A DNA stretch of 64,000 nt from Aphrophora alni (Eukaryota > Arthropoda > Insecta > Hemiptera > Aphrophoridae), in NCBI GenBank assembly GCA_963513935.1, contig OY740769.1, positions 108,665,762 through 108,729,761 on the forward strand, in the 5' to 3' direction. The translations under genes and the position numbers were made by a program. Numbering within the stretch: position 1 is the stretch's first letter; every line of letters begins with the position of its first letter. This document shows, one piece after another, positions 12,901 to 27,700 of the stretch. The notes under the pieces are model-generated. The model saw only the letters and a program-made list of their open reading frames with translations. It was not told where the DNA came from and did not search any database.

Positions 12901-15900
12901 TGTCAGTAGGGAACACAGTCTTTTAGTTCAGGATAGCAAGTTTTCTCTTGACCAACTTTTGTTCTCTTCCTACTCCAACTTGGTATTAAAGTATTTGAGA
13001 GGTAGGGATCTTTAATTTAAGTTCCTTTCTTCCCTTTTGTATAAAGCAATTATAACCAAAAGGTTCTTCCCCTTTAAACAACCAGAAAAAAATAATAAAA
13101 ACAAAATATGGTACCCAATTCATTATCATAAAAACACAAATGACATGATCTTGTTTGGATTGTGTAACTATTTATAATATATAAGACCTTAAGGGTTCAT
13201 ATGTAAATGTTACTTAAAAAAAAAAAAAAAAAAAAAAAAAAATGAATTTAAAATTACTATTAAATTTTAAAGAATGCTCAGCATTTAAGGGCGCCAGACG
13301 AGTTCTAGTCAATTTTGAAAAGTTACTAATCTTTTATGAATTTAAATTGAATTTTAATCTCAGGGTGTGAATTCTGTCAAAAAGTGTACTTTCAGTGATT
13401 TTTAGGTTAATGGAATGAGAGCACTTGAACTGAAATTTTAACATAAATATTTATTAAAGATGAAAAACATAGTAAATACATTATCATTTATCATAAACAA
13501 TTGTATCATGAAAATCACTTATTACTAACATCCTATCTGAATTTTGCTTGCCTTTTTGCCAAGGTCTAATTTCATTTAAAATTGTTAAAATTTATTTTTA
13601 ACTTGCAAGTGTAATTTTCTCTTATGAATTTTAAAATGTCAAAATTATTGGTTACTTTATTTATCTGAATGCAATATAAAAAAAATTAATTATGTCAGTT
13701 ACCTATTTGGTATTCAGACTGAAAAATTTACTTAATTAAAAATGATTAAATTTATATCTAACACAACAAAGAACATAATAATTTTATAGAATATACAAAT
13801 TTGAATATGGCATGTTATATAACACGTGTTACCAATCCTTTTGGAATGTCTTTGTCCACAATGTCATCTAATCGAAGTCCTGTGTCCTGCATGATAGTTT
13901 TTACTGTTGAAATTATTTTAACCGCACTTCCGATTCTATCAAAGTTTATACTGCGATTTTTTTTTATCACCATTGTTCGTCTAACCTATGTGAAATACGA
14001 TAGTCTTTTGTACTTACTTTCACATCACGTGCTCAATACCAAAAAATCTAATTCTTTCCGCTATTCTTAAACTAATACTGTTTCAATAAGTAAAAATATT
14101 GTTCTTTGAACTTATTAAAGTGTCTGTCCACTATGTCCTTCACAAAATAACTGTTTCTTACACATTTTACATTTTTAACCAAAAGCTCGGTGAGCTACAT
14201 TTCACAACTTTCACCTCCCAGCTCTGTTCTAAGACTGTGTTGAATCACATGGCTGTGTTCAAGATCCGACTTCCCATTTAGGCACCGGATATTTCCAATT
14301 TCTCCACATCAGCTAATCGTATGCAACGTTCCATTAAAAACAACTACTCACTTCATAAAAGTGTTCAAACACATCATTATACAAAACATATTATTTATAA
14401 ACACTTTCTATCATTAAATCATCTTAAAACTATACATCATTATTTATTTATGTTTGGAAATCTATTTTAATTATGAATTTACTCTGTTTAATATTGAAAA
14501 TCATTAGATACGCTTTTGACTCATGCCATCCCGGCTACTATTACCCGCGATTTTAAATATTTAATTAAACTAACCTCTTCTAGGTATTACAATTGAACCT
14601 GTTAGACCTTCTTCGGGCTTGATAAATTTACTATTTTCCAATGGCTTGTAGCTCTTTACATTTCATCCACTTTTCTTGTCACATTTGAATTCTGGTTATT
14701 TTTGTGTACCTTCTTGAACATGAAATTAAATTTGTTAACCCTATAACTGATGATGGACCCATTCCGGACCCAGCGCTCAGTCCACTAACTTAGGCACCGT
14801 CTATAAAACACGTATTTTGCCATTCAACGTTACGCCCACTTAAAATTATCCGATCACAATAAATAAAATACCGTTGGAAAGCTAATGTTCCGTAGATGCA
14901 TAATCATGCAAAAAAATACCACAAAACGTTATAAATAATATTCCAAAAATTGGTGAAGTTCTCATATTTTTGATGCGTAAAATCGTAGATTTGAACTCTG
15001 CGCCTTTTCGTTAACGCAACGCCATTTTCCCCGATATAATTACAACTCTATTTTTCTGTCATTTAAGTCAACTAAAACACTGTTCTATAGATCACATGTT
15101 TCTCTTTCCAACCGTAGATTACAAATTTTTCTGCGTCTCATAGATCCAGAGATATTCCTACTTGAACGTAGAACAAACTTGACGAGACGAAATTCGGTTG
15201 GCATTAGGTTTGCATTTCTCTTTGGTTTCTAAAATTATATTTCTTTACACTAAGTTGTAGGGGAAATTCCATTCTATAAGTTGGTACCACTTGATGTAGA
15301 CAAATACTTACAAAGAAGCCTTTCTATCCATGTCCAAACGAAGCAAATGTGTGACGTAAAGTAAAGGCGTAGCACATATTGTTTTGGGGTTATATATTTG
15401 TTATTTTGAAGGTTTGTGTACACAAATTGTGTATAAAAGTTACAATATATTTGTTTTTATATCTAAAGCTTATGTTTTTGAGTGATAGTTTAGTTTTTGA
15501 ACGTTCTTATTTGCGATAACCTAGGCCGAAATGGTAAGTTTAGGCTATATCAAATTGTCTTATAAATAGTGTTTTATATGATTATAAAAGTGAATATGTG
15601 TGTTATTCTTTGTAAAGTATATATTTTCTTAGTTAAATCTAATGGTTTTGTCTTTGACCTATCTTCAGATTGGTACTAGTGAGGCTAAATTGTGGAGGTT
15701 ACAAACCTTACCTCACTTGTAAAAGTTACCTTTTTAGGGAAAATCGGTATTTTTATTTAGAAAATGTAACATATTATTATTTTTTCCCCCTAAATATATT
15801 CACAAATATATGACAAATCTCAAGAAATGGTTGAAAAATCCTAAAAATCTATTAGTATGTTATTCATTACCATTTCTGTGAAATTTCTGCTCCATTACTC

Positions 15901-18900
15901 TTCGATTTTTTGGTATTTGACCAAAAAACACCAAATGTGATACATCTAACATTTTTTTTCACTACACACCTACATTCTATGCACCTTTCTGAACATAATG
16001 AGATATAGAACTTTTGTATAAGATATATATTACTATTTTTAGTGATTTTTTGAAAAAAAATGATCATTTTACCTTTTTTCGTAAACTATTTTTTTAAATT
16101 TTTTAAATGTAACAAAAAAAAATTTTTTTCCTAAATATATTCACAAATAATACACAAAAATTGTGTATATCTTAGAAATAGGTAGTAAGCTATTGATTTT
16201 GGGTGATACAGGTATTTTTGAAAATTAGTTAATATCATTTTTGACATCTAACATACTTACTCCAAAACCGTTTCAAAAAAAAATTTTTATTACATAGATG
16301 GATTCTTTGCATCTTTCTGAGAAAAATGATATCTTATAAGTTAGGTTTTGTATGCAAATAATATATTTAATTAATTTTTAAACAAACAAAGAAAATTTAA
16401 CATGCTCAAGGCCAGGGTTAAAGCAAAGAAACTGAAGTATTATTATAAGCATAATCTCTTATATCTATTAAAACATTTCATACAAACATGAATTTAGTTA
16501 GTTGAATGTTTTCAATATTTTTTATTGTATTTTATTGTTATTATTACTTTTATCTGTGTAAATGTGGATGTTTTTGTTAATAATTGATCATGTATGTACA
16601 GCTGTCCATTATAAAACAATGGGATGGTTAAAAGATTCAGTGTCAAGACTTATAGGAGCTCTAAGGGTACGGCAACAACGAGTTCAAGAAGGTAATTTTT
16701 TATAACTAATAAATATATTGTTTTAATATTATACTATAGGTGTTTAATATTCAGCCTAAAAGTAGTTCAAGTATTTATTCCAATAAAGAAAATTACGCTT
16801 TGAATAATAATAACAATATTATATTTCAATATACAGTATAGTATCAATCATCCGGATGAGCGGTTAACCAGACTGATTTTGAGAAAATATTGCATAAATT
16901 GAAAACTAAGAGAGCATCAAATGAATCAACTTTATGAGCATGTATATATGTCACCACTATGAAGAGCTGCCTCACATTTCCCTGTGCTCACTGTGATGTA
17001 TACAATTGTACAAGAGTGGGAGTATCGCGTGACATGGTATGATGTGTGACGTCATATGGTTCAATATGTCATACGACAAATCAATAAACACTGTTGGCTG
17101 CAATCCAGTACCTTTTCCTGCCAGCCCTGACTGACGCTTTCCCTGGCTACATATTCAAGCCAGTCTTGAACTCACCTTCCTACCTGTAACACGCAGTCGT
17201 AGCTATAATCAAATACAATGTGTTTTATTTAATGCACCCGAATTTAGTAATATTGTTACCATATATTACACTCACCCTACCACATTCCATTGTCTCATTG
17301 AGTCATCAGAGTTCAGTGACATTATATCTATCAAACAACTTACATATCATTTTACTAATACAGTATTATAATACATTGTATTGTGAGTAGAGCATAATGT
17401 CATCTAAGCATAAACGTATAATTTTAAATTTCACCACCAAACTTATGATTTCAAAACAAGTGGAAGGTTGCTAGTGGTTCTAGCGTAGCTCGTTAGTTTG
17501 GTGTCTGAACTTCGATGGTATCTAACATTATAACGTGAATATCCTAAATATCATTGCTTTGATAATATTAGTTTAGAATAACTTAATTTTAATATTAATA
17601 GATTCATATTACATTTTGTTTAGGTTCATGTTCAATTCATCCCTATTTCCAGTCTTCTATAATAGATTGTTATTCTCCTTTAACCAGCAAAACAGAAGAC
17701 ACAAAAACTTATTCTGACAGCTGGGTTGACAATGATGAAGAACGGGGATTGCATGAAAATATAGAAAGATGGGCTTATGTTGATGCATTTAAAAGTGGAA
17801 GTATTGACTGTTATGGTACGTAACTTTATTAAAGTTCTAAAATTAAATAAAATGTCTTCCTCCATGTCTTTCTTCAGTGAATGTGCTTGTGTTTAAGAGT
17901 TTGGTTTGCTGAGACATTTGGTTATCTGCCCTTTCAACATATATACCTCCTTTTCAAGATGTAGGCTGTGCTAACTTCTCTGTATCACCAGCAATACCTG
18001 ACCCTCAATCTTGAACTAGGTGATAGGAGCTTCCTCGCCAATATCAGAATTAATACAATCTTATGGCAGTTAAAACTTGAGCCGAGTTGATAGATTTAAA
18101 TTACAAACCATAGCTGCCTGATAAAAAGTATGTTTGTTCTTTTTGAAATTACAGGAAGATGAAACAGTAATGAGTTTTGTTACAAAATGCCCTATATTGT
18201 CACACATTACATGCTTTTGGTTTGATGATAATTTTTGTATATAGTCGAATTTGAAAGTTAATTGAATAGGAAAGATGAACGGGTTTTTGGAAATTTTGTG
18301 AGGGATGTTTGGAAGTTTAAATAAGAATTAATTAAGGATTTCAATTGTTGAATGTCCAACCATCTTGTTTGTGTTGGATGGATTTATTTAAATGAAATTT
18401 ATAACAAAAATATCTGTTTAAATATAGGTGTAAAATAAATTAGTTGGGGACTTACAGGTTAAGCAATATTATTATTATTGTTGTTTTTAATTTAATTTAA
18501 ACATTTACTTAACAAAATTACAAGGTTGATTAAAGGTCTGGATATGAAGATAACTTATTGATTTTAAACTATTAATAGTCAACTGCAAATACCTTTGTTG
18601 ATCTTATTTTTGTTTTAGAAGGAAATACAGTTTTTTTTCCCTATAGATTTTTTAATTGTTAATTGCATGTATAAATTTAGTTCATTTGTTATTTTAAAGT
18701 TGTAGGTTTTATTTTAGTATTACTTGTAGTCTCACCCAAATAGATGGTCTGTGATCATTGTTATGAAGTACCGGTATTTGTTTTGTTTGGTTTAGAACAA
18801 AGACTGAATTTATTATGAAAGATCTTGCTTTTCAAAAACATGAATTATACAAAGCACAATTATATGTACACATAATATTATTTCTCTTATGCAAGAAATG

Positions 18901-21900
18901 TCATGCATCTATTCTACATTTTACATAATTCATAGCAGTTAAGACAACCACATAAGATATTATTTTTTACATAATTAGGTATCTTTCCTTTCGAACCAGA
19001 ATACTTCAAGTGGTTACTAAAAACAGACTAGCATGTCTTCAAAGTTGGTTTTCAGAAACACTATAAACTCTGTTGGGTTTATAAACTCCATTTAACCTTA
19101 GAATCATGGCAAGATCAGCTGTTTACTAAATAGAATATTCTGAATTGTGGAGTGGTAGCCAATGGGCTAAAGAACAAGACACCATTTATAGTTGTAAATC
19201 CTATAATCTTGTACTCCCATCTATATGTATAGGATGGTCTAATGGGTCATTTAAAGTAACTATGCCTAAAAGGGAAGGTATTGTAGAAGAGGACAGATTT
19301 ATGTAACTCTATATAAGGATAAATCTCAAAACACTAATGGAGCTGGAGCAGAATTTACAGCTAATCAATTAGGTGGAGTTTAGTATAAGCTTGGGAATTT
19401 ACACAACTGTATTCCAAACAGAAGTGAAAGAATATGATAAATTCATAGTCGGGCACTGATAAAACTTGTAATTACTCATTTCAACATATGTGGGAAAGCT
19501 ATCAGACCTTAGTTACTATTTATTTATTTATTTATAGTAGCCAATAGACAATATACATTGTATAAGCATTGTTAATAATTAGCATACACATACATAACAT
19601 ATTTAAAATATATAATATAATTAGAAATATAAAAAACTTTAAAAAAAACAATATAATTTCATCATAGAATAAAGTTTTGGAAAATATAAGTCTACCTACT
19701 CTACTGAATGGATGTCCGATGAATTCATTTATGGAGTAAAAATTAGATTCATTTAAATAATTTATTAATTCTTTTTTGAAGATCTCCTCTTCTGTAATAA
19801 TTTTAAGTCTTTTAGGAATATTGTTATGGAGGATGGTACCTCCATTTGTTGATGATTTACATTCATGTCTATGATTTGGACAAAAGTCTATGGTTTAGAC
19901 AAATTAAATTATTTGTTTGTCTTGGGTTATATATATACTCTGATTTTGGTCAGCTTTAGAATGAAATTTAGAAAATAGAACCACCGCCAAAATATAAACA
20001 GAAGGAAAGTTAAAATGTCAAGTTTTCCAAAGAGAGGACAGCATGAGTCTCTAGTCTTTTTTTCAAAAATAGCATGGACTGCATACTTCTATATTCTGAT
20101 AACTTGTAACATTAACCCCATTTGTGCATTCCCCATACTACAATAACATGTTGCATATAACAATAAACTAGACCATAATAGGCTGTCCTCAGAACTGATA
20201 AAGAGCAATAATTTGATAAATTTCTTAAGATATACACAGATGAATTTAATCTAGTAGATAATATATCTATATGAGTACTCCAGTTTAAGTTTGAATCTAC
20301 CGTCGGACCCAAAACTTTACATTCTCAACTTCAATCAGCAGATAGTTATCCGCGAATATATCTATTTCTTTATTAAGAATTGAAATATTTTTTGGATTAA
20401 AGTTTATGTTTTGATTGATGTTACCATGAATAAAGGTATTTGTGCTGCCAACATGTTTTCTCAATAATTTAGTACTAGATGTAGGGATTGTATTTATTAT
20501 CATGTTAGTCCAGTGTTACGTAATAGTGTTTAAGGTCAAATCGACAATTCTCATTTTCTAAATTGGGTTACATGCCACAGCAACTTTCACTTTATACCTG
20601 TACAATTTTGGTCATTCTCATTCTATCTCTAGTAGGAGTCAGGTGCATTGTCTGCTCCCTAAGCCAATTTTTCATGGACTTAAGTTCCGGCTACCTCAAA
20701 TTCAATATTATACATTTTCTTTCTCTTTTCAAACATTTTTAATTATTGTAAAGTGTCAAGTGCGGTCGGTGTGAAGTGATTGTAAGAAGAAGTACTGGCC
20801 AGTTACTACACATCAAGTGGAACCGTTCGTTGGCACAATATACGACAACCTCAAGGAAGGTAAACTCAATGACTGGTCCTCCGGTACTCAAACTTAGTAA
20901 GTAATAAACTCATACATTAACACTCAAAAAATTACCGAACATCCAGTGTGTTAGTGGAGCCTTTTCTAAAAAAAAACAATAAGTTTAAAGTTATTTTTTA
21001 AACTGTTTAAAATTTTGTCCTATTTTGATATTATTTGCACCACCAAATATAATGACTTCATCTTTTATAGAGAAAGTTGATGTTTTATTTTCTAAGTCTT
21101 TAAGAATAGTTCCAAAATCTACACTTAGATACCACAGTTCATAGTCCTTGCTCAGTTGGGACAATGTTAAGACTGTGAGATGAATCAAAATATCTACTGT
21201 AGCAAACGTTGTCAAACATTCACCTATCATAACCACCTGTATTAAATCATGCTTTTAACCCTTGATTTGGCACATGTTAATTTGTTTTTAAATTCTTCGT
21301 TTGTTTAAAAATTAATAAAATATATTAATATATAACAAAACCTAACTTATAAGACATCATTTTTCTCAGAAAGATGCATAGAATTCATCTATGTAATAAA
21401 AAAATAAATTTTTGAAACGGTTTTGGAGTAAGTATGTTACATGTCAAAAAATGATGTTATCATTTTTCATAAATACCTGTATCACCCAAAATCAAAAGCT
21501 TACAACCTTTTTCTAAGATGTACAAAATTTTAGTGATATATTTGTGAATACATTTCGGAAAAAATATATATAAATTTGTTACATTTTGAATATTTAAAAA
21601 ATTGTTTTACAAAAAAAGAGGAATGGTCAGCTTATTTTCATTAAATCACCAAAAATTGTAATATTTATGGAAAACCAACTTATAAATATAATGATGTTCA
21701 GAAATGTGCATAGAATTTAGTAGTGTAATTTTAAAAAAGTTTGAATAATTATTTTGGAGTCAGTATTGCAAAGAAAAAAAAAATCCCGAAAATCCAAGGC
21801 CAAATTTCACTTCAAAGTCCAATCGAGCGTAGAAAATCTATTTTTACATTTTTTACGAGTATTACAAAAGTTTTCTAGTATAAATATGAATAACAATTGG

Positions 21901-24677
21901 TAAAAAAAAAAATCAAATTCTAATATTTTCAAAATAAAATAACCACTTACCCGTAATAAGTTATAAATGCAAGTCTTACGCACTAACGCCTTGGTAGTAA
22001 TGTTTTGTACACCTAAATCAACATTCACTAGATTTCACTATAACAATAAGACACAATAGATTCTACAAAGAATAACACACATATAAACTTATATAATACA
22101 CTTTTATAATCAATCAAAACACTCGATTTATCACAACAAATATGTCGAAAATGAACACAAACGCGCGCCATATTGGTTTGGCTCGCATCGTACACTTTGA
22201 AACTCAGTTCTAAATCCTACATATGACTGACTAAAACTTCATGGTTTATATCTTTGGAAAGGTCTGTATTTTGTCTATACAAAGAGATAAACATCTGTCA
22301 GCTAGGGGAAATATAAAGCTATTTATAGACTAAACAAGGACAGAAGTATGTTACAGCTCTTAGCCGTCGAGTGCAGGTATCTGCCGGGAAAAACAGTAAA
22401 CTTCCAAGAATTAATTTAATTTTGCCTTACTGTACAAGGATAATCAAATTACATAACTCTAAAACGTTGAAATACGAGCTTTTCAATGGTGTATAATTCA
22501 TGTTTCTAAGAATTCATTTACTAGGGTAAAGTTGACTTGAAGAAAGCAACCTTTTTTTTTGCTCAAAAACAGTGTTTTTGTTTGCACACAACCTAAAATG
22601 AAACTATTTGTCTTACTGACATGTGGCGAACTCTGTTGGATAGGTAAAGATTTGTACTAAGAACAGTATAAGTTTCAAGGAAATTGGTTGGTAAACGAAT
22701 ACTTTCACAACTTGCTAAAGGACAACTCCATTTTGTTTCCTTTGCCAACCGTCATGTTTCTGTCTAAAACACGCCAAACTTTACCAATAATTAAATATTT
22801 TTATAGCGTTTTATGAACTTTTGATTACATGTATATGCATCTACGAAACGTCAGTTTTACAATGGTATAACATTTATTTCGATAGGATGGTTTTAAGTAA
22901 CCCTAATGACGAGTTGCAATATCAGAGTTTTTTACAGTTCTCTGTCTACTTCAGTGGGCGTCATCGACTCAAAATGAGCCTTGTGCCACTACGAGAGTTA
23001 AGTCTTTCCAACTGCATTTTTAACTATTCCTGTGTTTTCACGGAATTCAACCTTATTCTGAAGGTTTTTGTCTTGAAAAATTACGTGTTTCCCACCTAGT
23101 ACCTTATATTTTTGTATGATCCAATTGTCATATTATTCAGAAAAACTATCCTGGCTCGTATACGAATTTGTACTAAGTCTTATCAGCCAAAAATTTAAGT
23201 AATGTAATCATATTTACGACTGGAAATAAACAATCATCCACAACTACAAATCTTGCAAGAAATTCCATCAGTCAGTGTTTGTATACAGCCATAATTATGT
23301 ATACAAATATCATAATACATCAAGAATCCTCTTACAATTTCCCTGTTTCATGCCATGGAAAAAACAAAAGCAAAGATTTACGGATCCTACATAGATTTTA
23401 AAATATCTTGGCTACTATGTTATAAATTCACCAAAATTATAAATAAACCTTTGTTAAGCCCTTATAAAACCAATCCCGAGATGACCGTTTGTGTGAGGAA
23501 ACACAATAAACAAAGAATCCAAACTCTCCAACACCCCTCTCATTGTATGTTAGCCTTTAAATCACAATAGCCCAAAACAAACAAAATCCACCATTAACAA
23601 AAAGCTAAGATTTAAAAAAACTCATTACTATAAGATCATATAATTTTTATACCAAAATTTTTGCAAAATTTCAAATAAATTAATTACAAAACTCAAAAAA
23701 AATAACAAGAATCAGTAACAACAACCATCATAACAAAACACTATATCATTTTTAATTTTTTTTTCTTTTCCATTTTTAACTGTGCAGATACTACCTTTCA
23801 AACACAATTAATAACCTTTAGTAAAAAGTAAAATTTTGTCGATGTACCATTTGTTACAAATAGAAATTCCAGTTTTCGGATAGAATAAATGAGATAGCCA
23901 AAAAGTGGTTAAGTGTGTAATATGTGGAATATTTAAGTATTGGATAGTTTTAAAAGGAAGACATGTGATTGGACCAAGTACAATAGATTAAAGATTTTGA
24001 TTGGTTGAAGCATGGGGGAGATGCTGTAAATTTTTTACTAAAAACATCCAAGAAGATAATATTGTAAAATAAATAGGTTTAGAATGAATTTATAATTACT
24101 GTTTTGGTATATTATTATACAAGTGTGTGTATGAATTTAATTAATAAGAATTTCCTGTTAGTAGATCTGTATATAGACGCTTAGTTTGGGATACTAGGCA
24201 GGGGTACAGTTGGTCAGGAACGTTCGAGGGATTAAGATGTGTTTTAATGCAGTTGGAAGGGAACCTTTGAATTGAGTAGATGTGTTTAAGACAGTTCAAA
24301 GGGAATCTTTGAAATGGCAAGACGTATGTGATGCGAGTAAAACTTTAAACATGTGTTAAAAACAGTGGGTCAGGAATGTTTAACCTGATAGGATTGTGGA
24401 CAGAGAACTTTTGAAATGAAGAAGACAATAGTGTGAGTCAATATAAAAAATATTTTTTCAGAACAATTTAGAGAAGTGTTATGTCCCAGTTTTTATGACT
24501 CTCTAAATGAACAATGTAGAACTGTGTTAATATGTAATGAACATTTTTGCAAATCCTTATAAGGGATTTCAAATCAGGTGTATCAGAAGTTGGAGACTGC
24601 AGGAGCACTGAGCACGGGAGGAACTACGATTTGGAGACATCCATGGAATCAAAGGACACCAGGATTCATCTCTACGA

Positions 24678-24723
<46 letters not shown>

Positions 24724-27700
24724 GTTGTGGTATAGACATCATAAACAATTCATTATCTTATTTATGTGTATTATGAGGAGAGTATGATTTTGCTAGATGT
24801 ATTTGTGTTTTTATATTTGTCAGGATAAATTCAAGATAATTAATTTTTTTATATATAATTAAGTCTCCTTTTGAGACATAAAATATCTTTCTTTAAATAA
24901 TTTAAATTCTTTTTGTTGCAACATTAAAATGCAAAGTAAGAAATACATAAAACATAACTTTTGATTTTAAATAAAGAAGTCAACTCAGATAAGAGATTTT
25001 TTGAACAAATGTTTAATAATAGAATATATATTATCATTCATATTTCTGATTTTATTTGTAACATGAAATATCATTTTAATAAATATTTGGTGTACAATTT
25101 CAGCAAAACAAGACTTTGAATCTCTTAATTATCACATATTGCAAAGTACCTCTTAAAAAGAACCTTTGACCTCGAGAGACTGTAAATTCAATTTTTCAAT
25201 GTTTTCAAAATTGGTAAGCTTTAAGCTTCCTGGCGCTTATAAAGCTGAGCAATTTATTTCAATTCATATTTTTTAATTATTAGTTAACAAAAGTAATTTA
25301 CCTTTCATTAATTCCCTAATTATATATTTTTTATTGAATCATTTCAAGTGCTAAAAGTGTATGTATTCAATAATAAAGGATCTTAATGTGTAATAAATAT
25401 AAAAAAACAGAAGGTTTTTGGGTAACTTTTTGGTAATTTATTTAAGTTATTTTTTTAAAGAAAAGAATGAAGTTATTTTTTATTAATTTTAAACTTTGCA
25501 CAGCATTTATGGGCGCCAGGAAGCTTTCGCTTACCAATTTAGAAAATGAATTTAATTATCTTAATCTCAGGGTGTAAATTCTTTTTTTAAGGGTACTTAC
25601 AGTGATTTCTGGTGAAATAGAACTTTTAATTTTGCCGAAACTTTACATAAGTTTATTAACAAAAAAAATAAAAAATCAGTACATCAGCAATTATTAAATC
25701 AAAACAATCATATAAAGTAACTATGGTAAACATCCTATCTGAATTTAAATTTTAATGCCTTTGAAAAAGGTCTATTTAAATCTTTAATTGATTTTAAAGT
25801 TGCAACTATTAATTAATTTTTGAAAACAAACAGATTAAAGTTGTCTGTCTTATTATTATTACATTTACGTTATTAAATTTCTTATTTCTCCAACAAACAT
25901 AAGTGAATCATGAAAATATTAAATTCTTTCATAAACAATATATATATATATACATGATATTGATTTTCAGCGTTGAATAACGCTGATTTACCGTTTTTCT
26001 ATTGAGGATTCTCCTCCTAGAAGCAACAATGATGTCCGTCCGTCCGTCCATCTCGTGTCAACCGCACAATTCGAGTTTTTTATTTTACACTCGACTGTCT
26101 GACCGTGTTTTATAATGTTATTTAGTTTGATAGTTCATGTAATCTTTTTCAATTATTCATCTACCGACACATTTTTTCAATACAATAAGCGCTAATTGTC
26201 TATGCGCGAAAACACGCCGCTCATATTACTTTTTGTCCAGTTTAATAAAAATTACACCATTTTACACTCTCATCTATTATATAAAGATCACTCTGCATTC
26301 TATTTTATAGTTCGGCACAAACAATACATCTCAAACACCTCAAAATCAAATTAAGACTCCAACTACTATTGTCTTGTCCAGACTCTCAACTCACAACTTA
26401 ACACATCTTACCTCCTCAAACTCTGGACTCTAACAGCCTTAAACACATGGTAAAAGTTCATTTCCGGTCGGTCCAGGGGTTACAGATCTTTTCACTCGGA
26501 CTCTTATTCAATTCTCGCTGACACCAGTGATAACTGTTTCTCGCATCTCATCGCATACACTGTTCAATTTACTTACATGACAACGAGTTCCTTTGACTAA
26601 TTTTATAACACACATAATCTATGTAGCTTATTTATTAATTACAGCTAATATCTTATACATTATTATTTATTTTAGTTTGGAAATCTAATTAATTTAATTT
26701 CCTTTATTTTGAATTATTAATAGTCATGTCTTTGACGCTTTCCCCCTCCCCATTTAACTATATCGATTCCCGGTTATTTTTCATTATTCAATATAATTTA
26801 ACCTTTTTTAGGTGTTGCAACGGTATGGAGAGTATTGGGATTGCATTTGGGGCACGGTTTGGGTGGTCCGCGGATCTACTTTGGTAATGTATTACCGGGT
26901 CCCGATCGCGTGGTAAAATTAATAAAGTACACTGGGCGAATCTCAACTTAGGCCAGCCATTTTTGACAAGTATTACTAGAAACTAATTTACTTAAAATAA
27001 GAGAATTACACTAATACCAATATTAATATTAACTACACTGTATTGCAACAACATGTCGGTCTATAGCAGGGCCTAACGTAGCCGCGTATAGTTCGACTAA
27101 TAATTTTACGATATTCCAAAACTCGCGATGCGCCCGGATATAAACCCAAGGGCCGAACGGCCCTATTCCTTTGGGTTTAGCAAGGCATAATAGAAATTTA
27201 CCGCACTATAATATAATTAGGAAGATCGCTGAAGACGTCCTTAGTCACAGCTGTCTCGAGCACTACTCTACTCTTATCAGCTGGCCGGGCGGATATGTCC
27301 AGATTCACGAAGGGGAGGGGGAGTGGTGGTAATCACCACAGTGTTATAAATGTTAATACTCTATACAATCTTATTGTTATGATTATCTAATACAAGCTAA
27401 ACATTGATTCTAATGCATACAAAATGTCCCCAAAGTCCCGGACCGGTTAAAACCAAAAAAGATGGAGGAAAAAAAAATTATATATGCTTTCTGGTGATAA
27501 GAAACTACTTTTTGGCAAATAAGACATTTTTAGCTGTCCCCCAAGAATGGGGGTTTTGGGGGCAACTCAATAATCTTAAATGAAAAACCCATATCGAATG
27601 ACCCCTCATGTTAAAGTTGAAAACAATGCACTATCTTTAAAATGGTAGATTTGACTATTGGAGGTCGGTGAGGGAAATTGTCATTAAAAAAATCACACAT

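Larger units (their letters stand above)
12550..16601 (+). other. Intron between exons d and e
   Basis: Holds a dispersed repeat (12938-13110), a poly(A) run (about 13217-13243), one inverted copy of the 1.3-kb repeat family (13215-14560) and piggyBac-like element 2 (14739-16417). The remaining pieces are AT-rich with nothing recognised. Confidence 0.7.
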
